Assembly: GCA_009599575.1 (NCBI GenBank)
Contig: VWND01000030.1
Span: 62,001 to 126,000 of the forward strand
From: Blumeriella jaapii
Taxonomy: Eukaryota > Ascomycota > Leotiomycetes > Helotiales > Drepanopezizaceae
Direction: 5' to 3'
Length of the DNA: 64,000 nucleotides
Shown here in pieces: positions 9,772 through 20,691 of the stretch. The notes under the pieces were generated by a model. That model did no database searches. It was not told where the DNA came from and worked only from the letters and a program-made list of their open reading frames with translations. Every line of letters begins with the position of its first letter. Position 1 is the stretch's first letter. Position numbers and translations under genes: made by a program.

Positions 9772-12568
9772 TCAAATCTCCTCGTGAAACTTTGCAGTCC
9801 TGGCAGGACTGGAGCTCTTCTCGGCGGGAAACGTGGGCGGCGGTGCGAGATCCTCGTCAAAGTTGTCCCGCGCCTCTTGAAACTCCTCCTCGTCGTCGCT
9901 AGCCCGGCTCGTGCTTCTTCCCCTCTCTTCTTCATCTGATGTCTCTCGGGGCGCAGAGGCAGAAGTCGGGGCGCCAGGGGCGGCCGGTGTGACGGTGGAG
10001 CTGCTACCCGACCGCTCATGCCCAGGGGACCATCCAGCAACGCGGGTCGTCTCGGGACGGGAAGCCTCGCCCGGGATGCTAGAGGTGCTCTCTGGCTGGG
10101 TGACGACAGACGCACTCTCCGGCTGATCAGAGGATCCGTGGTGTGAGACGTCATCCTCCGACTCGAGGTCGGGATCCGAGTCGACAGTGATGGATTTCTG
10201 TAAGGGAGGCCCGCCTCAAGCTCGGTCGCCATGGGAGCCACCGCAACCGGGGCTGGGATCGTCGTAGCAGTGTCTCGCGCGGTAGCACTATTGGCACCCA
10301 AGGAAGCAGTGCTGTTGGTCGCACTGGCGCCGGTCAAGGCCGCGCCTCCAACAAAGTTCTTGCTATCACTTGCGGGCGTCTCCTTCTCCTGGTCCGGACC
10401 AGGCGACTTCGGTCCCTTGCTCACGCGACGTGAAAACTTCGTCTTGAACCAGTTCTTGACGTTTCGGTCACTGGGGGATCCGGAGGAGACGGGAGACAGC
10501 GGTGAGACGGCATCGCCGTTCGCCGCGGCGGCCGCCTCACGCATGCGAATGCTGGCCTGGTCCTCCATCGAAGTGCGGATAGGGGTTGGGGCAGCGGATT
10601 CGCGACGCTCGGCCAGGGTCGGCGCTTCGCCAGGCGCGGGCTCGCTGGTCGATTCGGCTTCGTGCGACTTCCGTCCAAAGCTGGGGAGGAGACCGGCTCC
10701 CGATCGGATCGACTTGCGTTGCTCTTTCGCGGCACGCTTCTCGTCCGCGGCGTCCATCTTCTTCTCCTCCTTGTCTTGTTCTGTGGAGCGGTTAGCATCT
10801 CATCGACGCGCGGATCCAAGGGCCATACGTCTGAGCTTCTTCTCGATCTCCTTCTGCTCCCGCTCCCGGGATTTCTTCTCGGCAGCCTTGCGCAGCTGCG
10901 TCTCCTGCTCCAGCTTGCGCGCGGCCTGTCGCTCGTGCTCCGCCGCGGCCTTCTCGTTGATCTCGTCGAGCACGGGTTGGATGTTGCGGGACGCCACCGC
11001 GTCAATGTCGCTTTGATTCACGAACTTGCCGCCGCCAATGTGGACCTTGCCGTGATTTTCCATGCGGCTCGCGCTGTTGGCCTGGGCCGCGGCGTGGGCC
11101 TTGACCTCCCACTCGTTCAGGAGAGATGGTGCGATCTTGCCCGTGTCGGCGAACACCTTCTTGTCCATGCCGTGCATGCTCTGGGTGACATTGCGCTGAG
11201 CCAGGGCGATCAGGTTGTCGCGATCCTGCTGACGCTGGGCATCGACCTGGCTGAGGTGCGAGGAGAATTGGGACATCTGGGCGCGGATCTTGTTGGACTG
11301 CGCCTGGTCGTCGTCGACGGTGCCCAGGCTCGAGGCGCGGTGCCGGTTTCGTCCCCTGATAGACAGTCTCGAGGGGTTCGACGAGGGGCTGCCGTAGTAG
11401 TCGCGATACTCGCGATTTTGCGCATGCTCGTCGTGGAGCTTCGCCAACCGCTCCTGCGCCAACCGCTGGGCGGCCTCTTGCAGATTGCTGAAGCGCATGG
11501 GTTGCGCCTCGTCCGAGTCGAGCGACGACGATCGGCGATGGCCATGGGCGGCCACGGCGCCGCTCCGCGCATGGTCGGCCGCCTGCTCGAACTGTTTCTG
11601 CTGGTAGGCGTACATGCCCTGCGCCATGGCGATGGCCGACGCCCGCAGCGTGGCCTCCCGGCTCCTCTCATCCACCTCGGGCTGCACGGGAGGCGCCGCC
11701 GTGTACATCTCGCGTGACATGTTGGTGTAGGGCACCGCGCCCGCTTCCGCGTGGCTGGGCCTCTGCTTCGCCCTCGACGCCGACGTGGCTGCCCGGAGCG
11801 CGTTGGCCGCCGCGTTCGACTCGTCCGGGTAGGTCTCGGGCCTGGAGACGGCCTGGGGAACGGATCCGGCCCTCTTCCGACTCGAAGACATGGCACCCGT
11901 CGCGGCCAAGAGGGAGCCCTGCCGGCCGAGATCTGTCCGGCCGTGGTCGAGCGGGGGCGACCGCGCGCCCTGGCGATGGCTCGCCATGGCTTGCGTCGCG
12001 GCCGAGTGGCCCCAGGCCGACTGCGCCTCGGGCCTCCAGATCTCGACCTTGGCCCCCTCGCGGTGGGCCAGCAGCGCTGCCTTGGCGCCACTCGAACTGG
12101 CTTCGGGCTGCCACAGCGGGGGCATCTTGTAGTCGTGGGCCTGCAGGGCGGCCGCGGCCGCGGGTGCCGAGGGGTCCGGCTTCCAGTGCTCGAAGGGCTT
12201 CTGGTTGGCCCATCCCACGCTCGCGGCGGTCCCGGCCGCCGAGGTGTCGTTCTTCCTCAGGCCGCTGGAGGGGAAGCTGGGGAGGTCTTGCGGATTGGCG
12301 TATTTGAGGGACGCCGCAGCACCTATCAGCGAGGGTTAGCACCGCGTCGTCCGCGCCGGCAGCGCGACTCACCAGCCGACGACAGTCTGTTGTCGTGGTC
12401 GAGGACATCGTAGCCACTCTTGGACTTGTTGGCGCCCTGGCTCTTGTCGTACTTGGTCACGTACAGGGCGGCGACGGCCGCCTGGTCCTCGAGCTTCGAC
12501 GAGCTGGTGTGCGGCCGGGAGACATCCTGGATGGGGCCCGTCGCCACCACGGCGGTTGTCTGGGCCAT
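9772..12568 (-). CDS. EIS1: Eisosome protein Eis1 family
   Basis: Fungal Eis1-like protein, a peripheral component of eisosomes, the Pil1/Lsp1-scaffolded plasma-membrane furrows. Exon 1 is 12373-12568, exon 2 is 10829-12322, and the last part is 9772-10780. Conserved blocks are AALYVTKYDKSQG, LPSFPSSGLRKNDTSAA, VGWANQKPFEHWKPDPSAP and SAWGHSAATQAM. A basic coiled coil follows and continues smoothly across the 48-bp intron 10781-10828 (branch GCTAAC). The acidic C-terminus FQEARDNFDEDLAPPPTFP ending FHEEI is typical but sits in a different frame from the preceding exon, with the change between about 10200 and 10250. That is either one missing base or a 44-50 bp intron ending at the good acceptor CTCCCTTACAG (10198-10208). 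The coding sense is otherwise continuous at 883 or about 899 residues. Confidence 0.87.
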
Positions 12569-13637
12569 GATGAGCTCGAGATGTCGATGCCCGGAGTCGC
12601 CGGACGGGGGTGGACAATGGTGGTGTGGTGGTGAGGTGAGGTGAGGTAGGGTGATGGTGAGGTGATGGTGATCGCGAGGTGATGGTGATGGCGATGATGA
12701 TGGTGCGATGGCTGTGTGCCCCGAGATATCGAGATCAAGAGGATGAAGGGGTCGCGGAGTCGATGGGCGGGCGGGGTAAGTCAGGAGTTGCCGGTGAGGA
12801 GAGGCGCCTTGACGGCCGGAGAACGCGCGAGCCCGCGCAGGAGGTGGCAGGCAAGGCACAGTGGAGAGAGCAGGAGAACCAGCGGCAGTCGCAGTAGCCG
12901 TACAGGTCGTGAGATCGAGAGTCGAGGTGGTTGAGGAGTCGAGGAGTCGAGGAGTCGAGAACTCGAGGTGGTGGAGGAGGTGGAGGAGGTTGAGAAGTTG
13001 AGAAGTTGGGAAGTCGAGAAGTCGAGAAGTCGAGGAGGATTCGACCGACGATCCCGTGACCCCACGTCGGCCACGTCCCTACGTCATCGGCCGGGCCGAC
13101 CAGCCGCACGAAGGCGATAGCGGCTGATCGCAATCGATGGGTAATTAGAGTTTGAGATGATTGGACAATTGGATGATTAGATAATTGGATCAGGATAATT
13201 ATGTAATTCGATCGTCAGATTTTTGGATAATTGGATAAGGATAATTATGTCATTAGATAATCAGATATTTAGATAATTGGACATGGATAATTATGTCATT
13301 AGATAATCAAACATCTATAGTAGACAACTGGATAAGGATAATTATCTAATTAGATAATCAGATATAGAGATCGAGCTATGTACATCCATCCATCCATCCA
13401 TACGTAGATACAAACACACATACAAACACACACACACACACACACACTGTACTCCAGCTACCTCCTCGACGCCGTGACAACCTCCTCCACCACATATACT
13501 CTGTACAACCTGTCGCGAGCAGAAGCTCTAGACCTCACGCATCGCTCCGCATCTGGCCCCGTGCGTGCGCGAGGATCGACGCCAGGATCCGGACTTCCGC
13601 GCTTGCGTGAAGGTCGAGTGAAGCAGAAGCCGAGTCG
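12569..13637. repeat. Divergent promoter region with purine-rich and AT-rich minisatellites
   Basis: Between the starts of EIS1 and the phosphatase gene. Three kinds of simple sequence follow one another: GGTGATGGTGA repeats (about 12600-12715), purine-rich GAGGAGTCGAGGAGTCGAG repeats (about 12930-13040), and an AT-rich array of GGATAATTATGTAATTAGAT-like units (about 13140-13365). A CATC run and (CA)n end near 13447. No gene is seen. Confidence 0.7.
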
Positions 13638-15115
13638 ATGCCACGGCGGAAGATGGATCACGGCCACGGCGACGGCCACGGCCACGGCGACGGCCACGGC
13701 CACGGCGACGGCGACAAGCCCTTGGACCGCGTCTTGAACTTCCGCGATGTGGGCAGGACGATCAATGCGTTCCTGGGCGAGAAGTATGGTCTCCATCCTC
13801 ATGAAAGCGTGTGCAGGTAGAAGTTGATGTGCTGTGTGTGTGTGTATGTGTGTGTGTATGTGTGTGTGTATGTGTGTGTGTGTGTATAATTGTAAACGTA
13901 TGTTTATATGTATTTAAATAAATTTTTAAATATATGTAAATATATTTATACATTCATACATTCATACATTCATACATTCATACATTCATACATTCATACA
14001 TTCATACATTCATACATTCATACATTCATACATTCATACATTCATACATTCATACATACACACACACACACACATCTATTTCTACCATCACCCATCCACC
14101 CATCCATCCATCCACCCACCCATCTGACCAAAAACTCAGACGCCTGGCCGAGGGCAAGATCTTCCGCTCAGCCCGACCAGGTACGCGCCCATCCCATCCC
14201 ATCTCAATCTCGCCCCGCCGTGTCGACGACGAGAACGACCAGTTCACGCTTCGTGCTAGACGATGCGACCCCCTCCGATCGAGCGCGGCTCAAGGAGCAA
14301 TACGGCATCCAGACCATCCTGGATCTCCGGACGGTGTAAGTCACTTTCCACCCTCACCCCCCCTCTTCCCCCTTTTCCATCTCGCTAAAGTCAACAACCC
14401 AAACAACGACAGAACCGAACGCGCAACCCAAGCCCAGAGCAAGAAGAAGCAAGAGGGCGACCTCGGCCAGATCCCCGGCGTGCGCTACCTCTGGATCAAC
14501 ATCAACGGCAAAGGCTTCGAGCGGAGTCTGCTGTGGAAGTTGAAGCTCTGGAGCTTTATGTATGTGCCCCCCCCTCCGCCCCTCGTCTCGCCGCGCACTT
14601 CTTCCTGACGACTCGCGCCGACCCACAGCAAACTCCTCGCCTGGATGCTCGTCGGCCAGCGCGTGCGCGCCATCGCCATCCTCGGGCGCGAGGTGATGCA
14701 GCCGCGCGGGCTCGTCGGCCTCGGCCACGACTCGCTCGACCACTGCGGGCCCGAGATCGCGCAGGCCCTCGGCGCCCTCGCCGGGCCGGCGCCCCTCCTC
14801 GTGCACTGCACCCAGGGCAAGGACCGCACCGGCCTGGTCGTCGCCCTGCTGCTGCTGCTCCTCGACGTGCCCCTCGCCGCCGTCGCGCACGACTACCTCC
14901 GCTCCGAGCCGGCGCTGCGGCCCGAGAGAGAGGCCCGCCTGCGCGAGATCGCGAGCATCGGCCTGACGGACGATTTCGCCGCCTGCCCGGCGGACTGGGT
15001 GCCGAGCATGGACCGCCATCTGCGGGAGAAGTACGGCGGCGTGAGGAAGTATCTGAGCAGCCTGGGCGTCTCCGAGGCGCAGCAAGGGGAGCTGGTACGG
15101 ATGCTCCGCGCGTGA
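13638..15115 (+). CDS. Fungal tyrosine/dual-specificity phosphatase (Y_phosphatase3 family)
   Basis: Cysteine-based phosphatase of the Y_phosphatase3 type. Exons 13638-13816, 14140-14180, 14260-14335, 14413-14559 and 14629-15115 join in phase to 309 residues. The N-terminus holds a His/Gly/Asp tract (GHGDGHGHGDGHGHGD) encoded by a DNA tandem repeat. Family blocks follow: VLNFRDVGRTIN, GKIFRSARPDDAT, QYGIQTILDLRT and ILGREVMQPRGLVGLG. The catalytic P-loop HCTQGKDRTG fits CX5R, and the aspartate-containing DYLRSEPALRP helix follows it. Intron 1 is 323 bp and almost wholly microsatellite; the other introns are 69-79 bp. Substrate is unknown; fungal relatives are described as protein or phosphoinositide phosphatases. 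The in-frame ATG at 13653 is an alternative start. Confidence 0.87.
13820..14058 (+). repeat. Intronic microsatellites: (GT)n and (CATACATT)n
   Basis: Inside intron 1 of the phosphatase gene: a GTGTGTGTAT-type run (about 13834-13885), an AT-rich bridge, then about thirteen copies of the 8-mer TACATTCA to about 14058, followed by (CA)n and CATC runs. The intron still ends in a good branch and acceptor (CTGACC ... CTCAG at 14139). Confidence 0.92.
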
Positions 15116-16006
15116 GGGCGGCGGCGGCGGCGGGCTTGCACGCGACAGCCAAACCAAACCACAAGACAAAGGAGAAGCACAGAGGTAGAAGCGAGAAAAG
15201 AATAACAGCGGTCGGGTCCCAAGCCATGCGTTCGCTGGCCGACAGTCCTTCCCCGCCCGTCGTGTGCCAAATCCGCCGTTGCGTTCTCCTTGGCGGAGTC
15301 AATATTGACATTCTCGGCTATTGGCATGTGAGACCTCCCTCCTCGCTTGCTCGCGTCCCAATCTTGAACATCGACGATGACTTTCAGACGTGCCATCTCA
15401 AATCCTATCCCTTCTTCAGCGGAAAAACCCCCAAACACGCCACCCCAAATCCTATCCCTTTCCAGCGAGAAAAACCCCCAAACATGATGCCACCCCCTCT
15501 TCCAAACGAGGAAGCTCCCCAGTCCAGTCCCCGCCCAGGAAACGACGCACATCCCGTGAACGAACGGCCAAGGAGGCGGAGGCAGAGGCAGAGGCAGAGG
15601 TAGGCCCAGGTCTGGTCTAGGCAACAGGCGATGCGCTCCGTGGGAGAGCAGCACTGGGCGGGGGCGGGGGCGGGGGCGTATTGGGTGTATGTATGTATGT
15701 ATGTATGTATGTAGCTGGTCGTGGGCTGGGGGGGCGTACGCACTGGGGAATGCTCACGCAGAAGAACTCCGTGCCTCCCTCGTTCGCTAGCTAGCTGGCC
15801 AGCAAGAGTGCCATGCGCGAGCCAGGGCCAACGCTCCGCACACAGCGAGGCCTGGGAGGTGGGGGAAGAAGGGCGACGTGTCTCAAAGATAGATTGTCGG
15901 GCAGGCCGCGCCGGGGCGAGAGCCCATGTGCGGCTGGACAGTACGTACATGCGATGTCTACCTAGGGAGGTACCTACCTACGGACGGCATCGTGGGAGAT
16001 TCCCGC
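15116..16006. other. Convergent spacer with a short duplicated segment and (TATG)n
   Basis: Between the 3' ends of the phosphatase gene and the recyclin gene. Two adjacent copies of a roughly 45-bp segment beginning CAAATCCTATCCCTT occur at about 15398-15487. A G-rich run at 15660-15675 is followed by (TATG)n at 15686-15712. No gene is seen. Confidence 0.6.
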
Positions 16007-18796
16007 TCACATGAGCCCACACCCGATCCCGTACATGGCTCTCTCCACGCTGCGCTTCACGGTGTACCAGTCGGCGCGCCTCTCGGCAAACTCGTAGACC
16101 TCCTCCGCGCGGAAGATGCCCCCGAACCGGTCCCCGTCCGCGATCACCTCGGCCATCTCCTTCGCGTGCTTCGGGTCGATCAGGTAGATCTGGCTCAGCT
16201 CTCGCAGCGCCTTGAAGTACTGCAGCAGGTCCGCGTTCCGCAGCGTGCGGATGTACACGAAGTAGAGGTTCATGTCCGAGATGAGACGCATGGAGCCGTC
16301 GACGCTGATGCGCTGCCGCTTGAGGTGCTTGCAGATGGCCGCGAACAACCGGACCCCGACCTCTTGGTTGAAGACCTCGAGCATGCCCTTGTCGGTGCTG
16401 CCCGTCAGCATCTTGGTGTGAGACTCCACGAGCTGGACAATCTTCTCCGCGGCCGGCGTGGGCCCAACCTCGAACGTCGGAGGCTGCGCCTCGGCCGCCG
16501 GGAGCGGGTTGTAGTCGCTGGGTTTCTGGAGCGTGGCGCAGAGGTACTCGACTTCATCCATGAGGACGTCGATGCCTTTGTTGAGTCCCGCAGCGACGCG
16601 CTCGTCGAGCATCTGCTCGAACTTCTTCTTGGCCTTGACGGCCGGATCGAGGAAATCGTTGTGGTCGGCCAACTTCGTGGTCGCCAGTTGCTGCTCGTAG
16701 AAGACATCGATCATTTGCGAGATCAGATCGCCCACATTGACCAGCTCCAGGAACGTCACCAGTGGTGCAACACCCTGCTGGTGCTCGCTGACCGCCCGAG
16801 GGTTGTATTTCGAGAGATGCTCGACGGCCTTGTCAAACCCCATCTTAACGTGACGATTCCCCAGGATTGCAAGCAGGGCAACAAAGATCGCTTCGCATTG
16901 CTCTCGTGCTTCCTCACCCGTCTGACCGCCGAGGCGGACGAACGGAGCTGCCCGCTCGATGCTTGCCTTTGCAGAGTGGGTCAGATCAAGGGCAACCTCG
17001 ATACTGAACAGGGAGCGGATCCCTTCCAGCCTCGACGCCATCAGCGCTGCTTTGGCGGCCAGCTCGTCGGTCGGCGCCTCTGTGGGCGTCAACGCGGCGC
17101 TCGATGCTCGATTTCTTGCGACGGTGAAACCAGGCGAGGGACCCGGCGAGAGCGATCTGGGAGGAGTCCCGGGGACTTGGAGACTCGCTCGATTAGCGGA
17201 ATAAGAAGAAAGGGGCTTGGTGGCTCCAAAGGGCGAGGATATCGGCAAGCTGGGGAGGACGTTGACCGGCATCATGACCACCTTCCTGAAGGAGCTCAAG
17301 AAATCTTTCTTGTCGGCTTGCCGGTTGACGTTCGCCATGAAAAAGGATTCGGTGGTGGCATCTTGGGCGGAGAGTTTGCTTTCCCAGGTACTAACTTCGA
17401 CTTCGGCCTCCTTCTTGAAGTAATCCAGCTCTTCCTGCAAATACAAGTCCACATGAGGCTCAAAGACCCTTGATATGACCGTCTTGACCTTGTCCGTGAA
17501 GTCGTCACCAGAGCCCTTCGGTGCCTTTAAACTAGCTGCGAATCGCAAGGCCTGCTCGAAGAGCCCAGCTACTGCCTTCAGATAAGAAGCTATGCTCCGT
17601 CCATGCGCCTCGTCGAAGAGAGGCGTGACGTGTTCCATCAGGATGTCCTCCGCAACTTTGTCCAGAAGTTGTTGGTAGACGCCCTCGCCCACAGGGAAGA
17701 CTCGATCAATGACATCTGCCTGCTCATTGATGGCCTTGGAGAGTTTCTCGAAAAGCCGGCGTGACGGTTCCAAGGCCATCCCGTCCGATGAGGCGTGCTG
17801 GAGGCCCTCCATCGAGTTGCCCAGATATTCTCGATCCGAGAACATGGGGTGCTTCTGCACAAACAGTTCCATGCACGCGTGGCCCCCATTCAGCACAGCC
17901 AGAACGTGGGCATAGCGACGCATCCTCCCGTCAATGTCCATGGCCTCGTATCCTTGCTCAAACTCTCGTAGCACGGCATTCTCGAAGATGCCCACCATGG
18001 CATTCAGCTTCTCCTCCCGAAACCGCCAGCCCTGCGCCCAGTCGCTTCGAGCGAAGATTTGTAGATGTGCCAGCATCTGAGCCTGCTGTTCGGGGTCTCG
18101 ATACACCCGGAAAATGGCAGGATCCATATGACTTTTCGACTTGGCCAGATCGTAGTAAAATGGAGCCAGAGCGGCATAGATCTTTCCATATTCCTGCCTC
18201 GCAGATCCTCGGATCGATTTCACCCCCGAGAAAATATCCAGCAGCGCTTCGGGCTCCAGCATCGCGGCGCGAGCCACCGAGCCCTGGGCTGGCTGGGGAG
18301 TCGAGGACAGGGCGAGCGTTTCGAAGCCGTCGATGGGGGTCTTTGCAGGCTTGGAAACCACTTCCGTAGAACGTTTTTGCCGCTCTTCCTCGACGCCGGC
18401 ATCAAATAAGGTCGTGGTCGTCTTCCTCGTCCCCGCGTGCCCGTTGACACCGATTCCCATTCTTTTCGACTCCTCCTCTGCGCGGAGGCGCAAGATCTCC
18501 CTCCTCCTCTGCAGAGCCTCCTCGAATCTCTTCCGGGCCTCCCCTTCATTCCACACGCCCATGACCGATAGCCTCTGTACCCATCTCGAGTCCTCGTAGA
18601 CCATTTCCAGCATTCGCCGCGACGTGCGCGCAAAGCTCATGAGGTCTGGGATGGGCAGATAGTCGAGGATGGTCGATACAATCTCTGCAGGCAAGACTGG
18701 CTTGCTCCCAACCATCTGGGTGGCTTTCAACGAGCTGAGGATGCTGGCCCTGCCTGCATCTCGGGGCTGGAGGGGCGCGCGTGTGAAGCTCGACAT
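16007..18796 (-). CDS. RCY1: Recyclin-1: F-box plus Sec10-like exocyst protein
   Basis: Intronless 929-residue protein matching fungal recyclin-1, an F-box protein that recycles membrane proteins out of early endosomes and has a domain resembling exocyst subunit Sec10. The F-box is near residues 33-75 (VLPAEIVSTILDYLPIPDLM...RRMLEMVYEDSRWVQRL). A charged segment around residues 85-150 leads to a long, largely helical Sec10-like region that fills the rest, including AINEQADVIDRVFPVGEGVY, LISQMIDVFYEQQLATTKLA and FNQEVGVRLFAAICKHLKRQ. The length is typical of the filamentous-fungal family. The reading frame is uninterrupted and the start ATG at 18796 opens directly into the conserved N-terminus. 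It is convergent with the phosphatase gene. Confidence 0.9.
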   Translation of the reverse strand: MSSFTRAPLQPRDAGRASILSSLKATQMVGSKPVLPAEIVSTILDYLPIPDLMSFARTSRRMLEMVYEDSRWVQRLSVMGVWNEGEARKRFEEALQRRREILRLRAEEESKRMGIGVNGHAGTRKTTTTLFDAGVEEERQKRSTEVVSKPAKTPIDGFETLALSSTPQPAQGSVARAAMLEPEALLDIFSGVKSIRGSARQEYGKIYAALAPFYYDLAKSKSHMDPAIFRVYRDPEQQAQMLAHLQIFARSDWAQGWRFREEKLNAMVGIFENAVLREFEQGYEAMDIDGRMRRYAHVLAVLNGGHACMELFVQKHPMFSDREYLGNSMEGLQHASSDGMALEPSRRLFEKLSKAINEQADVIDRVFPVGEGVYQQLLDKVAEDILMEHVTPLFDEAHGRSIASYLKAVAGLFEQALRFAASLKAPKGSGDDFTDKVKTVISRVFEPHVDLYLQEELDYFKKEAEVEVSTWESKLSAQDATTESFFMANVNRQADKKDFLSSFRKVVMMPVNVLPSLPISSPFGATKPLSSYSANRASLQVPGTPPRSLSPGPSPGFTVARNRASSAALTPTEAPTDELAAKAALMASRLEGIRSLFSIEVALDLTHSAKASIERAAPFVRLGGQTGEEAREQCEAIFVALLAILGNRHVKMGFDKAVEHLSKYNPRAVSEHQQGVAPLVTFLELVNVGDLISQMIDVFYEQQLATTKLADHNDFLDPAVKAKKKFEQMLDERVAAGLNKGIDVLMDEVEYLCATLQKPSDYNPLPAAEAQPPTFEVGPTPAAEKIVQLVESHTKMLTGSTDKGMLEVFNQEVGVRLFAAICKHLKRQRISVDGSMRLISDMNLYFVYIRTLRNADLLQYFKALRELSQIYLIDPKHAKEMAEVIADGDRFGGIFRAEEVYEFAERRADWYTVKRSVERAMYGIGCGLM

Positions 18797-19245
18797 TGTG
18801 CCTCTGTTGAGCCGATCGTTGCTGGACAGATCTCCGAATGTCGTATTTGAGGGCTACAAATCCCGTTGCAGGCCCATTGAGTGGTTGGTGGAGGTGGTGG
18901 AGGTCGTGGAGGTGGTGGGAGGTGGTGGAGGTCGTGGAGGTCGTGAAGCTGGAGCCAAGCCGCGCTGGATCTTCTGAAGCGGCGCTCTTTCTTTTGAAAC
19001 ATGATCCAAACGTCACTTCAACCACTCGACAATGTTTCGAAGGCATCAAGTATTGCACGACTGTACAGGCTCGTCTCGGGGTATCTACTGTTCTTGCTGA
19101 ATTTTTTTTTCTAAGCTATGATATGAGCCTTCAATATATTTGTGTATCTTGGCATCGCATTCTTTTGCCGGCATGCCTGTGTTGGACTGTGTTCTGCATT
19201 TATGTATTTCGGGGTTTGTATAGTTGCGATATTTAAAAATAATTT
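18797..19245. promoter_or_regulatory. Upstream region of the recyclin-1 gene
   Basis: Contains a purine-biased run of GGTGGAGGT/CGTGGAGGT units at about 18886-18955, then ordinary AT-leaning sequence. No gene is seen. Confidence 0.45.
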
Positions 19246-19737
19246 TCAAATGTGATTTTCAAATGGAATGTTCAAATGGAATGTTCAAATGAAATATCCA
19301 AGTGTGATATTTAAGTGTGAGGTTCAAATGTAATATCCAAGTAAAACATCCAAGTGTGATATCCAAATGCAATATGCAAGTATGATATTCAATTATGATA
19401 TCCAATTGTAATATCCAAGTGTAATTTCCAAGTGTAATATCCAAGTGTAATATCCAAGTATAATATCCCAAGTGTGATATCCAAGTACAATATCCAAGTA
19501 TAATATCCAAGTATAATATCCAAGTATAATATCCAAGTATAATATCCAAGTAGGATATTCAAATAGGTAGGTAGGTAGGTATGATATTCAAATATGATAT
19601 CCAAGTGCAATGTCCAAGTTTAATATACAAGTACAACATCCAAGTGTGATATCCAAGTGTAATATTCAAGTGTAACATCCAAGTGTAATATCCAAGTGTA
19701 ATTTCCAAGTCTGATGTCCAAGTGTGATAATCAAATC
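19246..19737. repeat. 13-bp tandem array (AAGTGTAATATCC), about 37 copies
   Basis: Head-to-tail 13-mers of the form AAGTGTAATATCC with many point variants (GTGTGATATCC, GTATAATATCC, GGAATGTTC). A short GTAG run breaks the array at about 19563-19580. The left edge is the most diverged. Open frames over it are artefacts of the repeat. Confidence 0.93.
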
Positions 19738-19897
19738 GGAGAAAACTTTCTATTTCTGTTCGAATCTAATTTTTGTGATTTCAATTTATTTTCTTTTGAT
19801 ATAAAAATCAAAACAAATAGCGATTATGGCAAAAACACAAATACAGATATTCAGAAGGCATTCTCATTCCGTTAAACAGTACTGTATATGTGCATAC

Positions 19898-20655
19898 CTA
19901 TCCCGAGACATCTTGTCCCGCTGCTTTGCTCAACGCCTTTAAGTAAACCACTGTCTCGCTCAGCAATCGCATCTCGTACTCTTGTTTCTGAACGGCCTTG
20001 TCAAAGCCGATTTGAGGGTGTACGGAGGATGCCACGTACTGTAGGTGTTGAAATGCCGATTGCGGGACTCTGAAAAACACATTCAGCAGAATGCCGTGGT
20101 CTGGTCGAGGCAGTGAGAACGTAGTTCTCAACTGAACTTTTTGATTCACGTGTTGGTACTCCTCGCCTCCTTTTTAGAATTATAAGGAAAGCTGCGTTCG
20201 AAAAAGAAAAAGAAAAAAACAGAAAAAAGAATTAAAAAGGATAGACGATTCTCCTCCGGCGCTTGCATTCGGGTCTACGTGACGTTATTTCTATAGCAAT
20301 GGTAAAAGGGATGGTTGTAATCTTGTTAGCATTGAAAAGCATGGTGTTGAGTGAGTGAAGCTATTCCAAGGAAGGAGATTACTAAGGACTGAGATCTGTG
20401 CATTGTAAAGGTCAATGGATCTGGATATCGTGTGATGCTCTGACTAGAATTCCTTCCACAGTCTCTTCAGAAAAAGGCGTCTCGGTGATCTGAAATGTCG
20501 GCAATAGACGGCCATCGTAGGCCACGAGCTGCCACCGAACCTCCACCTATCGAATGGATGATCAAGTGGACAGCGTTCGATGATAGCTGACATTGAATTG
20601 TTTGAATCAAGCTGTTTGCGTCAAGTCTGTCTGTGGGAATACCCATAGGGGTCAC
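19898..20655 (-). CDS. Possible small spliced gene, product not recognised
   Basis: Two stretches on the minus strand look protein-like. The upstream one (about 20470-20655, ATG at 20655) begins MTPMGIPTDRLDANSLIQTI; one likely splice continues in the sense RWQLVAYDGRLLPTFQITET. The downstream one (19898 to about 20175) reads EEYQHVNQKVQLRTTFSLPR, then LLNVFFRVPQSAFQHLQYVA, ending KALSKAAGQDVSG. The roughly 300 bp between are AT-rich with stops and would have to be intronic. No family is recognised. Its 5' flank (20651-20847) is clearly related to the 5' flank of the orphan gene at 39.6-40.8 kb, which is the best reason to think it is transcribed. It could equally be a decayed gene. Confidence 0.35.
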
Positions 20656-20691
20656 GTGGGATCAGGTGAGCGGGATCACCGTTGTACTGTA

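Noticed and set aside
15926..17473. 515-codon plus-strand frame opposite recyclin-1
   Set aside because: Shadow of the 929-residue recyclin-1 frame, with no motifs of its own. Similar antisense frames at 4393-5451 and 30140-31711 were dropped for the same reason.
19246..19737. CRISPR-like array (also at 27095-27655 and 37876-38330)
   Set aside because: Units are directly adjacent with no unique spacers, the context is eukaryotic and no cas genes are present.
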